Positions 24,674-33,915 of a stretch of 45,947 bases of DNA are shown here, piece after piece (position 1 is the stretch's first letter; each line of letters opens with the position of its first letter). The stretch spans positions 1-45,947 of the forward strand of contig NZ_JAPMLN010000019.1 in the NCBI RefSeq assembly GCF_026410405.1, in the 5' to 3' direction. The DNA comes from Marinicella gelatinilytica. Lineage in GTDB: Bacteria; Pseudomonadota; Gammaproteobacteria; Xanthomonadales; Marinicellaceae. The notes beneath the pieces are model-generated. The model saw only the letters and a list, made by a program, of their open reading frames with translations, made no database searches and was not told where the DNA came from. The position numbers were made by a program, and so were the translations under genes.

Positions 24674-24693
24674 GATTCTCTCCCTCGGCACCA
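24674..24693 (+). repeat. Attachment site, distal copy (attR)
   Basis: An exact 20-bp copy of the 3' end of tRNA-Leu (GATTCTCTCCCTCGGCACCA), with no tRNA structure around it. It marks the far end of the integrated element. Confidence 0.93.
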
Positions 24694-24748
24694 CACTACA
24701 CACATCCTAAGATTTTCACACCTTAACTGATCGATGAGCCATATCGAT

Positions 24749-25129
24749 TTAATTGCTGTCTTTGGTAATATGGTGATCTTCAGATTGCGGTAAATCTTGA
24801 TCCATCGCCTGGCAGTCACTGTCAGAATCAATGATGCCGGTATCGGTTAAGGGTAATAACCAATAACGCAGCGGGAAACGATCTTTAAATTGACACAGAT
24901 GCTGCAATAAGGGTTTCACTTGAACACGGCTTAAGGCCACTTCTATACGAAAAAAATTTTGATAGCCGGCGACCTGTTCTTTAATGTTGTATTGATTGTG
25001 GCGACGGCTAAAGCCGGCCACCTTAGTCATGGTGAAACCGGAAATATCTTGATAAGCCATTAATACATCAACCAAGGTATTTTTCATGGATAAAGGAATA
25101 ATGATTGTCAGTAATTGTGGGTCATTCAT
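24749..25129 (-). CDS. DUF3240-family PII-like protein of a metal efflux operon
   Basis: 126 aa. The sequence MNDPQLLTIIIPLSMKNTLVDVLMAYQDISGFTMTKVAGFSRRH...NIKEQVAGYQNFFRIEVALSRVQVKPLLQHLCQFKD matches the DUF3240 pattern, a small ferredoxin-like, PII-related fold found at the end of CzcA/CusA-type operons. The C-terminal tail (DTGIIDSDSDCQAMDQDLPQSEDHHITKDSN) is acidic with two His and a Cys and could bind metal; that is inference. Its start overlaps the RND pump stop (ATGA), so the four efflux genes are translationally coupled. Confidence 0.8.
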   Translation of the reverse strand: MNDPQLLTIIIPLSMKNTLVDVLMAYQDISGFTMTKVAGFSRRHNQYNIKEQVAGYQNFFRIEVALSRVQVKPLLQHLCQFKDRFPLRYWLLPLTDTGIIDSDSDCQAMDQDLPQSEDHHITKDSN

Positions 25130-28100
25130 GAGGTTGTCCTGGATTCGATTCGGTAATATAAAAGTGGCAATAAATACAAAGTAATCAGAGTTGAGGTAAA
25201 TAAACCACCGATTACCACAATGGCCAAAGGTTTTTGGATTTCAGCGCCCGGTCCGGTGGCCAAAACCAAGGGCAACAGACCAAATACCGCGGTGGTCGCA
25301 GTCATTAAAATAGGTCGCAGACGATCACCTGACCCCACTAAAACGCCATTTAATAACTCGCTGCTTCGAAAGCGGGTGTCTTGTAAATGCGACAGCAACA
25401 CCACGCCGTTAAGAATGGCGATACCCAATAAGGCAATAAAGCCCACTGAGGCCGGTACCGATAAATATTCGCCACTGATAAATAAAGCCAGCACACCACC
25501 CATCAAGGCAAAGGGGATATTGGCTAAAATAAGCCCGGCGGTCATTAAGCTACCAAAGGTGCTGAATAAAATAATAACGATTAACAACAACACCAAGGGA
25601 ATCACTGTGAGCAGATTGCGTGTTGCCCGCAGTTGGTTTTCGAATTCACCGCCATAGGTGATAAAATAACCTTCCGGCATGGTCAGGTTCTGGTCAACTT
25701 TTAATCTTATTTCTTCGACAAAGCCCACCAAATCCCGATCTTGCACATTGGCAGCCACCACTGAAAACCGCTCGCCATTCTCACGCTCAATAATAGCCGG
25801 GCCCACCGTGCGTTTAACCGTGGCAATATCCGCTAAGGTCACCAATCGATTATCAGGCAATAATAAGGGTAACCCTTCTAATTCGGCCACAGACGTAGGC
25901 CGTTCACCTTGATCACTGTCGTAAGCCCAGTAAATCGGGGTTTTTATTTTACCGTCAATTATGTATGAAAACGGTTCGCCGTCCACCTGTATCCGCAGTA
26001 GCTTGGCCAATTGTTGGTTGCTTAAACCAAATTGCTCAGCCAATTCGTTTTGCAGAGAAATACTGATGTAATCTCCGCCGTCTATCAAGGTCATTTGTAC
26101 ATCAACACTGCCTTCGATGGCTTTCACTTGATTTGAAATTTGTTCGGCCAATTGGGCCAGAACAGACGTGTCTTCACCAAACACTTTAATGGCCACGGTG
26201 CCGCTGCTACCGGTCAGCATTTCCGCTGAGCGCATTTGGATGGGTTGGGTGAAAGCGAAATTAATCCCCGGATATTGCAATAAAATGTCACGCATGGCGT
26301 CGATTAATTTGTCCTTGTCCTTAAAACGCCACTCATTCATTGGCTTGAGGGTCAGAAAAATATCTGTTTCATTTAAACCCATGGGATCTAAGCCCAACTC
26401 ATCGGAACCGGTACGTGCCACAATTTGTTCAATTTCAGGGATTTCAGCCAATAAGTGTTTTTCTATTTCTTTATCCAGTTCTAATGAAGACTGTAAGTTA
26501 ATGGTAGGCACTTTTTCCAGCTGAATAATAATATCACCTTCATTGAGTACCGGCATGAAGGTTTTGCCGATAAAGGTAAACAGCACCAGACTGGCGATAA
26601 AAACAAGGCTGATAATCGCCACAAACCAGCGTGGTGCTAACAGGGTTCTTTGTAATGAGCGTTGATAAACCTGTTGTAACTTGTTGAGGTATTTCGGTGG
26701 TTTGCTGCGTTTTTGCGTGATCACCCATGAAGCCAATACCGGCATCACCGTGATGGCTGTTAATAAAGCAGATAGTAAAGCAAACACAATGGTCAGGGCC
26801 ACCGGGGTAAATAATTTCCCTTCTAAGCCGGTTAAGGTCAGCAAGGGTATAAAGACCACGATAACAATCAGGGTACCGGCGAAAACCGGTTTAACAATGT
26901 CACCTGTGGCACGATAAATTAAATGCAGTTTCGGTAAACTCTTGTCTTTTTGCAAAGCTGTGACTGTATTTTCGACCACCACCACCGCAGAATCCACCAA
27001 CAAGCCGATGGCAATCACCAAACCACCCAAACTCATGAGGTTAGCAGTCAATCCAAACTGACGCATTAAATAAAAAGTGAAGATCACGGAAATGGGAATT
27101 GATGCCGCCACCACCAGAGAAGCTCGGAAATTACCTAAAAATAATGCCAATATAACTGCCACCAAAAAAATGGCCTGAAACAGGGCCGAACTTATGGTGC
27201 CAACAGCGGTATCAATGAGATCCTTCCGGTCATAAAAAATATTTATGTTAGTGCCTTCAGGCAAGGTCGCCTGAATTTGTGCTAATTTTTCACGTACAGC
27301 CGCCACCACTTCCGCGGTATTGCTGTCTTTTAAAGCCACCACCAAACCCTGGGTGGTTTCCGCGCCGTCTTTGGTAACACCACCATAGCGGGTTAACTGA
27401 CCGCTGCTGAGTTGTCCTAAATCGGATAAACGATAGATACTGTTACCATTACTAATAATCAAACCAGCCACATCTTCAAGCTGATGCATACGGCCTTCGG
27501 TGCGGATGATCATTGATTCAGTACCCACATCCATACGCCCGACGGCACCATTGAGGTTACTCATGGCCAGACTTGCCTCGATCTGGTCAAGACTGATACC
27601 GGCCTGTCTTAGACGACTGAGATCGGGTGCAAATTGAATGGTTTTGGTTTGCCCGCCCAGGACATTAACATCCGCGACACCCGGCACCGTGCGTAAAGCC
27701 GGTCGAATTTGCCAATCCAGCAAATGCTTGCGTTGTTGCAGTGATAGCTGTGGATTTTCCACCGTGAACATAAACATTTCACTCAAGGGTGTACTCATTG
27801 GCGCCATACCACCGCTGATGCCTTCGGGCAGTGCACCCCACAAGTTCTGAAGTCGCTCACTGACTTGTTGTCTGGCCCAGTAAATATCGGTTCTTTCGGT
27901 AAAATCCAAAGTGATTGAAGTAATCGAATATTTTGTGGTGGAACGCAAAATCGCCTGATTGGGGATGCCTAATAACTCGGTTTCAATGGGTCGGGTAATT
28001 TGAGCCTCAATTTCTTCAGCAGTCATGCCCGGGGCTTTAATGATTAAATTAACCTGGGTGGCTGAAATATCCGGAAAAGCATCAATCGGCATATTTTTCC

Positions 28101-28191
28101 AGGCCAAAAAACCCATCAGCAAAGCAATACTCAACAACACACTGATAAATAAGCGCTGAGTCAGGGCAAATCTAACAAAAGCATTAAGCAT
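25126..28191 (-). CDS. CzcA/CusA-type (HME) RND efflux pump
   Basis: 1021-aa inner-membrane proton antiporter. Start MLNAFVRFALTQRLFISVLLSIALLMG with transmembrane helix 1; PIDAFPDISATQVNLIIKAPGMTAEEIE is typical of heavy-metal RND pumps. TM4 carries SLGGLVIAIGLLVDSAVVVVEN, the proton-relay Asp being in VDSAVV; a second set of TMs follows residue 850. Large periplasmic loops lie between TM1-2 and TM7-8. The TM4 motif differs from the classic DFG(x3)DGA of CzcA, so the metal substrate cannot be assigned. Stop and start overlaps tie it to the adaptor and DUF3240 genes. Confidence 0.93.
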   Translation of the reverse strand: MLNAFVRFALTQRLFISVLLSIALLMGFLAWKNMPIDAFPDISATQVNLIIKAPGMTAEEIEAQITRPIETELLGIPNQAILRSTTKYSITSITLDFTERTDIYWARQQVSERLQNLWGALPEGISGGMAPMSTPLSEMFMFTVENPQLSLQQRKHLLDWQIRPALRTVPGVADVNVLGGQTKTIQFAPDLSRLRQAGISLDQIEASLAMSNLNGAVGRMDVGTESMIIRTEGRMHQLEDVAGLIISNGNSIYRLSDLGQLSSGQLTRYGGVTKDGAETTQGLVVALKDSNTAEVVAAVREKLAQIQATLPEGTNINIFYDRKDLIDTAVGTISSALFQAIFLVAVILALFLGNFRASLVVAASIPISVIFTFYLMRQFGLTANLMSLGGLVIAIGLLVDSAVVVVENTVTALQKDKSLPKLHLIYRATGDIVKPVFAGTLIVIVVFIPLLTLTGLEGKLFTPVALTIVFALLSALLTAITVMPVLASWVITQKRSKPPKYLNKLQQVYQRSLQRTLLAPRWFVAIISLVFIASLVLFTFIGKTFMPVLNEGDIIIQLEKVPTINLQSSLELDKEIEKHLLAEIPEIEQIVARTGSDELGLDPMGLNETDIFLTLKPMNEWRFKDKDKLIDAMRDILLQYPGINFAFTQPIQMRSAEMLTGSSGTVAIKVFGEDTSVLAQLAEQISNQVKAIEGSVDVQMTLIDGGDYISISLQNELAEQFGLSNQQLAKLLRIQVDGEPFSYIIDGKIKTPIYWAYDSDQGERPTSVAELEGLPLLLPDNRLVTLADIATVKRTVGPAIIERENGERFSVVAANVQDRDLVGFVEEIRLKVDQNLTMPEGYFITYGGEFENQLRATRNLLTVIPLVLLLIVIILFSTFGSLMTAGLILANIPFALMGGVLALFISGEYLSVPASVGFIALLGIAILNGVVLLSHLQDTRFRSSELLNGVLVGSGDRLRPILMTATTAVFGLLPLVLATGPGAEIQKPLAIVVIGGLFTSTLITLYLLPLLYYRIESRTTS

Positions 28192-29201
28192 TATTCGCCC
28201 CCCATACCCAACAGCAGCCCTTTTATGGCGGCCACTGAATGAATCAACAACGGTAACCCGGTGAGGTCTCTCTCGGCATGGAAGTAATAAAAATCAAGGT
28301 CCCCATGAATCACTGAAACCACTTGAGTTGTTAACATATTATCCTGTTTAATCAAGATCTGTGACTGTCCCTGAAAATCAAATAGGCTGCTTTTAGGCAC
28401 TTGATAGGCTTGTTTTTGATAATGGGGTTTGGCTTGAATGTGTTGGCCGGGCAATAACTGACAGGCTGTTTTAATCGGTTCACTCCATATGTTGACAAAA
28501 AAACCATCACTGTCATGAGCCACTTGGTCCACCGTTAATTCACATAAATCGGTTTTTACCGAGGTAACATTCAAGGCGGTTCGGGTTGGTAAACTGAACT
28601 GTAAACGCAAAGCATCCCGGGCTAAGATTTGCCCTAAATAGAGGTTGTCTGATTGATCAAAGTTAGCAGGCGGTAAATAAATGCCGGCTTTGGGTGCTTT
28701 AACAAACACCTCATCGTCATCGACTGGCGTTTCCAGAAGCTGATAAAAGTGACGAAAATGCGCTAAAGCCATATTCTGTTGGTGATACCCTGTGACAATT
28801 TCCTGCCATTGGCTGGCGCTGATTTGTTTATTTTGCATCAAGCTTAAATTGTTCTGATAACGTTTATAGGCCAGGTCATAGAGTGCTTTTTGCGACGCAT
28901 ACTGGCTTTGAAAATGATGCACTTCGCTGCCTGAGAGCCTGAGTAAGCGCTGATCTTTATCAACTTCACTGCCGGCCGAGACCAAGACATCAATTTGCTG
29001 TGGCCGAAAAGGAGCTGTTATTTGATAACCTGCGCCGGGCAGATAGCTGACTTGAGCCGGTACCGGTTTTAAATCAAAACCCTGAACCTGCTTAATGGCC
29101 TGAAAGTCGAGGCTTAAAGCACCGAGTTTATCAAGTGATACAGAATCAGCAGATAAATTATTAAAAGTTAGAACACTTAGAAGAGCAAAAAATATTTTCA
29201 T
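28191..29201 (-). CDS. RND periplasmic adaptor (membrane fusion protein)
   Basis: 336 aa with a signal peptide (MKIFFALLSVLTFNNLSADS). Adaptor layout: barrel-sandwich first half (GYQITAPFRPQQIDVLVSAGSEVDKDQRLLRLSG), an alpha-hairpin (HFQSQYASQKALYDLAYKRYQNNLSLMQNKQISASQWQEIV), the return half (VKAPKAGIYLPPANFDQSDNLYLGQIL) and beta-barrel/proximal domains. Shorter than typical CzcB and with no His-rich metal motif. It links the inner-membrane pump to TolC; ATG overlaps the upstream stop and the stop abuts the pump start. Confidence 0.88.
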   Translation of the reverse strand: MKIFFALLSVLTFNNLSADSVSLDKLGALSLDFQAIKQVQGFDLKPVPAQVSYLPGAGYQITAPFRPQQIDVLVSAGSEVDKDQRLLRLSGSEVHHFQSQYASQKALYDLAYKRYQNNLSLMQNKQISASQWQEIVTGYHQQNMALAHFRHFYQLLETPVDDDEVFVKAPKAGIYLPPANFDQSDNLYLGQILARDALRLQFSLPTRTALNVTSVKTDLCELTVDQVAHDSDGFFVNIWSEPIKTACQLLPGQHIQAKPHYQKQAYQVPKSSLFDFQGQSQILIKQDNMLTTQVVSVIHGDLDFYYFHAERDLTGLPLLIHSVAAIKGLLLGMGGE

Positions 29202-30391
29202 AATGGCAGACCTAAGGTTTGATTTTGACGCGCTTTGTTGCGCTCGATATACAGTGCATTCAGGCGAGCGGCTGACAAATCATCTTGCGCTTGAATCATT
29301 TGTTGAAGATACAGGGATTGATTGATTTCATTCATTTCATAGACCTGTTGTAACTGGGTCATTAACTGTTGTGCCAGTTCAGCCTGCTGCTCCAGTAATT
29401 CTTGTTGCTGTTGTAAGCGTCGCTGTTCGGATTGCAGTTGTAACCAGGTTTGCTTGATATCCGTATGGCTTTTCTGCAAACTCAGGCTGATTTCCTGTTG
29501 GCTGTTTTGCCAGCTGAGTTGATCGGCCTGAGATATCGTTTTCATGGCTTTAATCGGTATACTGACTTGTACACCCATTTGGTTTTCATGAAAGCCGATA
29601 TCACGAACCTGCTTGGCCACCACCCCCAATTGCCAGTTTTGATGGCCGCTTGTGCTATTTTCATAGAGCAACTCCGCTTGATCCAATTGTGCCTGAAACA
29701 GTCTAATCTCGGGGTGCTCATTGATAGACTCTGAAAAATCAGTGGCGGTGGTTTCGCGGTAATTTTCGGGTAAAGCTGTGGTGCCGGTTAAAGCCTGATA
29801 GTGCTGATGGGCTAAATTAAGCTGTTCAGTGAACGTCTGAATTTCGATTTGGGTTTGCAGTATCGCATTTTTAATCATCACCCATTGTGTTTGCGATAAT
29901 TGATTGGTGTCAGCCAGGGCTTCAGCACTGCGTTGCTGCTGTTGCAACCACTTAATTTTACCGTTGGCAATCTCTAACTGCTGTTCACTGATGATGCGTT
30001 GCCACAACACCTCTCTAATGAGACCGGACAGATACCAGCGATGCATGTGCTGTAGCTGTAGTTGTAACTGTTGATTCTGATTAGACAGTTGCTGATCCAG
30101 TTGTCGCCGGCTGCCGGATTTAATGGGCAATTGAACATTGACTTCATATTCAACTGGTGTTTGGCTGTCACTGCCATATAAACTGGTGAGTTGTAATGTG
30201 GGGGTGTCGCCGAGCCAACCTGAAACGAGCTCTTCTGTGGCTTTTAACGGATATAAGGTGTGGCTGTTCTGTTTTGTGTGTAGGATACTTTGGTCAAGTA
30301 ATTGTTGCAAATTTGCAGGCGCCCCGGCCTGGGCCGTGCTTGGCTGTAGCCCGATAATAATAAAAACTATCATCAATCGTTGAAGTGTCAT
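29198..30391 (-). CDS. TolC/CzcC-type outer membrane efflux protein
   Basis: 397 aa with an N-terminal signal peptide (ending in STAQAGAP). Long Gln/Leu-rich amphipathic coiled-coil helices (residues about 90-200 and 295-385) and repeated beta segments fit the trimeric TolC channel fold. No lipobox Cys. First gene of the efflux operon tolC-type/adaptor/pump/DUF3240, all overlapping by 1-4 bp. The 121-bp divergent spacer to the LuxR-type regulator should hold the operon promoter. Confidence 0.88.
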   Translation of the reverse strand: MTLQRLMIVFIIIGLQPSTAQAGAPANLQQLLDQSILHTKQNSHTLYPLKATEELVSGWLGDTPTLQLTSLYGSDSQTPVEYEVNVQLPIKSGSRRQLDQQLSNQNQQLQLQLQHMHRWYLSGLIREVLWQRIISEQQLEIANGKIKWLQQQQRSAEALADTNQLSQTQWVMIKNAILQTQIEIQTFTEQLNLAHQHYQALTGTTALPENYRETTATDFSESINEHPEIRLFQAQLDQAELLYENSTSGHQNWQLGVVAKQVRDIGFHENQMGVQVSIPIKAMKTISQADQLSWQNSQQEISLSLQKSHTDIKQTWLQLQSEQRRLQQQQELLEQQAELAQQLMTQLQQVYEMNEINQSLYLQQMIQAQDDLSAARLNALYIERNKARQNQTLGLPL

Positions 30392-30512
30392 GGCAATGGT
30401 TATCGTAAAATAGTAAAATCAATATAACTTCTTGGCCGCCATATAACATCGGTCGGATGACCTATGCCTTCGTAAGCCACTGATTTAAAACAATAAATAA
30501 AATTAGAAAAAT

Positions 30513-31019
30513 ATGATTAAAGATAAATTGATTGCCTTTGGGCTGGTGCTTATTATGCTGCTTAATATGGCAGACTTAATTGCTGATATTCGAATGAATG
30601 TGGCTTTATGGCATATTCTGTCTGAAGCAATGATTGTCATGGTATCCGGCTTTCTGGCGGCTTATTTAATAATCGAAATGCGTCGTCGAAGCCGATCTCT
30701 GAAACAATTATCAAAAGAGCTCAAAGAAGCCCATCATCAACAGGCGCAGATTACTGAACAGTTTAAAACAGCGCGTCATGATTACTTTAAGGCGATAGAA
30801 AAACAGTTTAATGACTGGCAGCTCAGTCGCAGTGAACAGGAGGTGGCTTTGTTGATTTTAAAAGGTTTAAGCATTCCTGAAATCGCTATTATGCGATCAA
30901 CCAAAGAAAAAACAGTCAGGCACCAGGCTTCTGCCATTTACAGAAAAGCGCAAATTGACGGCCGACACGAACTATCGGCCTGGTTTATGGAAGATTTTAT
31001 CGCGGTCAAAGCCGCTTAG
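30513..31019 (+). CDS. Membrane-anchored LuxR-type HTH regulator
   Basis: 168 aa: two N-terminal membrane segments (about 8-26, and 36-57 ending in AYLIIEMRRR), a coiled-coil linker (about 58-105), then a LuxR-type HTH at about 110-165 (LSRSEQEVALLILKGLSIPEIAIMRSTKEKTVRHQASAIYRKAQIDGRHELSAWFMEDF). It has no phosphoacceptor domain, so the membrane segments may sense the signal directly. Divergent to the efflux operon, so it is the likely regulator; no operator is evident. There is no good ribosome site before the ATG (AAAAAT). Confidence 0.85.
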   Translation: MIKDKLIAFGLVLIMLLNMADLIADIRMNVALWHILSEAMIVMVSGFLAAYLIIEMRRRSRSLKQLSKELKEAHHQQAQITEQFKTARHDYFKAIEKQFNDWQLSRSEQEVALLILKGLSIPEIAIMRSTKEKTVRHQASAIYRKAQIDGRHELSAWFMEDFIAVKAA

Positions 31020-31055
31020 CCATTAATGACCTGTTTAAGTGGATAAACCATATTC

Positions 31056-33407
31056 TTAGTTAAAAATTTCATCCGGTAAATCATCACCGGCTTGAAGAAT
31101 ATGTTTATGGTGCTGTGCCAATTTAAAGTCCATGTCCTCTAAAATAGCACCAGAATCTGTCATATCCTGTAACCTGTTGACGGCATTCTTAACCAGATGA
31201 TATCGGTCTAATTGGTTTAACACCAACATATCAAATGGTGTGGTGGTTGTGCCCTCTTCATTAAAACCATGGATATGAAAATTCTCATGACCCGGACGGT
31301 TATAAATAAGCCGATGTATCATCGACGGGTAACCATGAAAAGCCAAAATTACAGGGGCATCGCTTGAAAATATCTGTCGAAATTGATCATCGCTGATGCC
31401 ATGGGGATGGGTTGTGTCCATGGCCAGCGTCATAATATCAACAACATTAACAAAACGGATGGACAAATCGGGTAATCGTTGATTCAATATTTTGGTGGCG
31501 GCCAACGCTTCAATGGTCGGTACATCACCGGCACAGGCAATAATCAAATCCGGTTTGGCCGAATCGGTATTACTGGCCCAGTGCCAAATCCCCAAACCCT
31601 GATCACAATGCTTTTGCGCCTCATCAATAGCCAACCATTGCGGTTGCAGCTGCTTACCGGCCACCACCACATTGATTTTATCGGTGGTTTGTAGAATTTT
31701 TTGGGTCACTGCCAATAAACAATTGGTATCCGGCGGAAAATACAACCTGACAACATTCGGTTCTTTATTGGATAAATGGTTGATAAAACCGGGGTCTTGG
31801 TGAGAAAAGCCGTTATGATCCTGACGCCACACATGCGAAGTCAACAAATAGTTTAACGACGGTATTGGTTGTCGCCAGTTGACTTTTTGGCTCGCCACTT
31901 GCAACCATTTAGCATGTTGCGTTGCCATGGAACTGACGATATTAATAAAGGCTTCATAACAAGAGAACAGACCATGACGGCCACTGAGCAAATAGCCCTC
32001 TAACCAACCCTGGCAGGTGTGTTCGCTTAATATTTCCATGACCCGGCCATCCATGGCCAAATCTTCATCACTGTCCAGTTGCTCGGCAACCCATGTTTTA
32101 GCAGTGACCTGATACAAATCATCAAGCCGGTTTGAGGCGGTTTCATCGGGGCCAAAAACCCTGAAATTAGACTCATTCAAGCGCATCACTTCAGCCAGAT
32201 AAGTGCCCATCACCCGGGTGGCGCTGATTTTTTGACTGCCTCGGCTTTTTAAATCCACGGCAAAATCACCGACGCCGGGAATCTTCAAAGCTTGCATAAG
32301 CACACCACCATTGGCATGCGGATTACGCCCCATTTGTAAGCTGTCTTCGGGAATTAAATCGTTAATATCGGCAATGATACGGCCGGTTGAGTCAAAAAGT
32401 TGTTCAGGGTTATAGCTTCTTAACCATGCCTCCAATAATTCGATGCGCTCCGGAAATTGTCGCAATTCTTTAAAAGGCACCTGATGTGAGCGCCAGGAAT
32501 CTTCCACCGGTAAATTCTCAAAGCTTTTAGGTCCGGTCCAGCCTTTCGGTGTTTTCATGACAATCATCGGCCAGATAGGTCGTTGCGTAATACCTTGAGT
32601 TCGCGCTTCCACTTGAATCTTTTGTATGCGGTTAACAGCCTGGATGAGTGCATCTGACATTAATTGATGAACCGCGTTGACATCGGAGGACTCGACCCAT
32701 ATGGGCTGGTAACCGTAACCCTTGAGCAGCTGGTTTAATTCTTTCTTGGGTATGCGGGCAAAAATAGTTGGATTGGCAATTTTATAGCCATTTAAATGTA
32801 ATATCGGCAACACCGCCCCATCACTGGCCGGGTTAAGAAATTTGTTGCTATGCCAGGCAGCCGCCAGTGGACCGGTTTCCGCCTCTCCATCACCAATCAC
32901 ACAGGTGGCAATCAAATCGGGATTATCAAACACAGCACCAAAGGCGTGAGATAAGGCATAACCCAATTCACCGCCTTCATTAATCGATCCCGGAATTTCA
33001 GGCGCCACATGGGACGGTACGCCGCCGGGGAATGAAAATTGTTTAAACAGTCTTTTCAAGCCTGATTCATTCTGCTGAATAGCAGGATAATAATGACTGT
33101 AACTGCCTTCAATATAGGTATTGGCCACCAAGGCCGGGCCGCCATGCCCGGGTCCGGTGACATAAATCATATTCAATTGATGCCTGGCGATTAATCGATT
33201 CAGATGCGCATATATGAGATTTAAGCCGGGCGTTGTACCCCAGTGGCCCAATAATCTGGGCTTGACGTCTTGTCGGGTTAACGGTTGTTTTAGTAAGGGA
33301 TTGTCAAGTAAATAAATTTGCCCTACTGACAGATAATTGGCCAATGACCAGTATTGGTTAAGGCTTGTTATGTCTTGACTTGATAAAGTACTCTTCCTAA
33401 TGGTCAT
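31056..33407 (-). CDS. xfp: Phosphoketolase (xylulose-5-P/fructose-6-P)
   Basis: 783-aa thiamine-diphosphate enzyme that cleaves xylulose-5-phosphate (and often fructose-6-phosphate) with phosphate to acetyl phosphate plus an aldose phosphate. Motifs: LLGHWGTTPGLNLIYAHLN, VTGPGHGGPALVANTYIEGSY, GGELGYALSHAFGAVFDNPDLI, the ThDP-binding GDGEAETGPLAAAWHSNKFLNP with LHLNGYKIANPTIFAR, FGPDETASNRLD, HQDPGFINH and the C-terminal HGFNEEGTTTTPFDM. Full length. CAGGATAA precedes the start. No acetate kinase or phosphotransacetylase is adjacent. The whole gene reads as intact. Confidence 0.95.
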   Translation of the reverse strand: MTIRKSTLSSQDITSLNQYWSLANYLSVGQIYLLDNPLLKQPLTRQDVKPRLLGHWGTTPGLNLIYAHLNRLIARHQLNMIYVTGPGHGGPALVANTYIEGSYSHYYPAIQQNESGLKRLFKQFSFPGGVPSHVAPEIPGSINEGGELGYALSHAFGAVFDNPDLIATCVIGDGEAETGPLAAAWHSNKFLNPASDGAVLPILHLNGYKIANPTIFARIPKKELNQLLKGYGYQPIWVESSDVNAVHQLMSDALIQAVNRIQKIQVEARTQGITQRPIWPMIVMKTPKGWTGPKSFENLPVEDSWRSHQVPFKELRQFPERIELLEAWLRSYNPEQLFDSTGRIIADINDLIPEDSLQMGRNPHANGGVLMQALKIPGVGDFAVDLKSRGSQKISATRVMGTYLAEVMRLNESNFRVFGPDETASNRLDDLYQVTAKTWVAEQLDSDEDLAMDGRVMEILSEHTCQGWLEGYLLSGRHGLFSCYEAFINIVSSMATQHAKWLQVASQKVNWRQPIPSLNYLLTSHVWRQDHNGFSHQDPGFINHLSNKEPNVVRLYFPPDTNCLLAVTQKILQTTDKINVVVAGKQLQPQWLAIDEAQKHCDQGLGIWHWASNTDSAKPDLIIACAGDVPTIEALAATKILNQRLPDLSIRFVNVVDIMTLAMDTTHPHGISDDQFRQIFSSDAPVILAFHGYPSMIHRLIYNRPGHENFHIHGFNEEGTTTTPFDMLVLNQLDRYHLVKNAVNRLQDMTDSGAILEDMDFKLAQHHKHILQAGDDLPDEIFN

Positions 33408-33451
33408 ATTTTTATCCTGCTGTTAAGTGATTAAGTGTATCAATAGAATTG

Positions 33452-33901
33452 TTATTTTTTATAAAAATGCGCCACAAAAGGTTCGCGAAACCGCTGATGA
33501 CAATTTAGACAGGTTTTTTGCAGCCTTGCAAATGCCTCAATAACCTTCTCCCCATTGTTATCCAGAGCGGCCTGTTTTAATGTTTAGGCCGCTTCTTGTG
33601 TTTTGTTATCAAAAGATCGAAAAGTACCCACATCGGTACCGGCGAAACGCAAAATACGCGTCTTTTCCATAAATGGAGGTTGTCGGTGCTCTCCAATCAA
33701 AGGTGCCATAGCGGCCACTTGCGACCATTGTTCACGGGCAATGGCAGCGGTTACAACCTCCATATGGTCACTCATCTCTTGCATAATTTGACGCAACGCC
33801 ATGGATTCAGACTGGTTACTGTCCTGTGCCCAGGCCAGTGACCATAAAATGGTTATCAGCACAATGACAAATACCGGCTTTAATCGGCGCTTATAAAACA
33901 T
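33452..33901 (-). pseudogene. Cytochrome c'-like gene interrupted by an in-frame TAA
   Basis: The frame starts at 33901 with a signal peptide (MFYKRRLKPVFVIVLITILWSLAWAQ) and runs 105 codons to TAA at 33586-33584. Without any frame change it continues for another 43 codons (TLKQAALDNNGEKVIEAFARLQKTCLNCHQRFREPF, VAHFYKK) to a second TAA at 33454-33452. The haem motif CLNCH and the C-terminal helix lie only after the first stop. The combined 148-residue protein has the size and layout of a periplasmic cytochrome c' type four-helix c-type cytochrome. A single CAA-to-TAA change would explain the interruption. Without readthrough no haem-binding product is made. Confidence 0.85.
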
Positions 33902-33915
33902 AACGTTGTCCTCAA

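Larger units (their letters stand above)
19281..24693 (+). mobile_element. 5.4-kb tRNA-Leu integrative element
   Basis: It is bounded by the 20-bp direct repeats at 19281-19300 and 24674-24693. The integrase gene comes first, reading away from the tRNA. Contents: P4-type integrase, a 308-aa protein, an AlpA regulator with three coupled small genes, a 630-bp structured noncoding region, and a zinc-ribbon membrane protein; all genes are on the plus strand. No primase, terminase, capsid, relaxase or toxin is recognised. Several genes are more AT-rich than the chromosomal neighbours. It is satellite-like or cryptic; mobilisation would need integrase activity and outside help. Confidence 0.9.
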
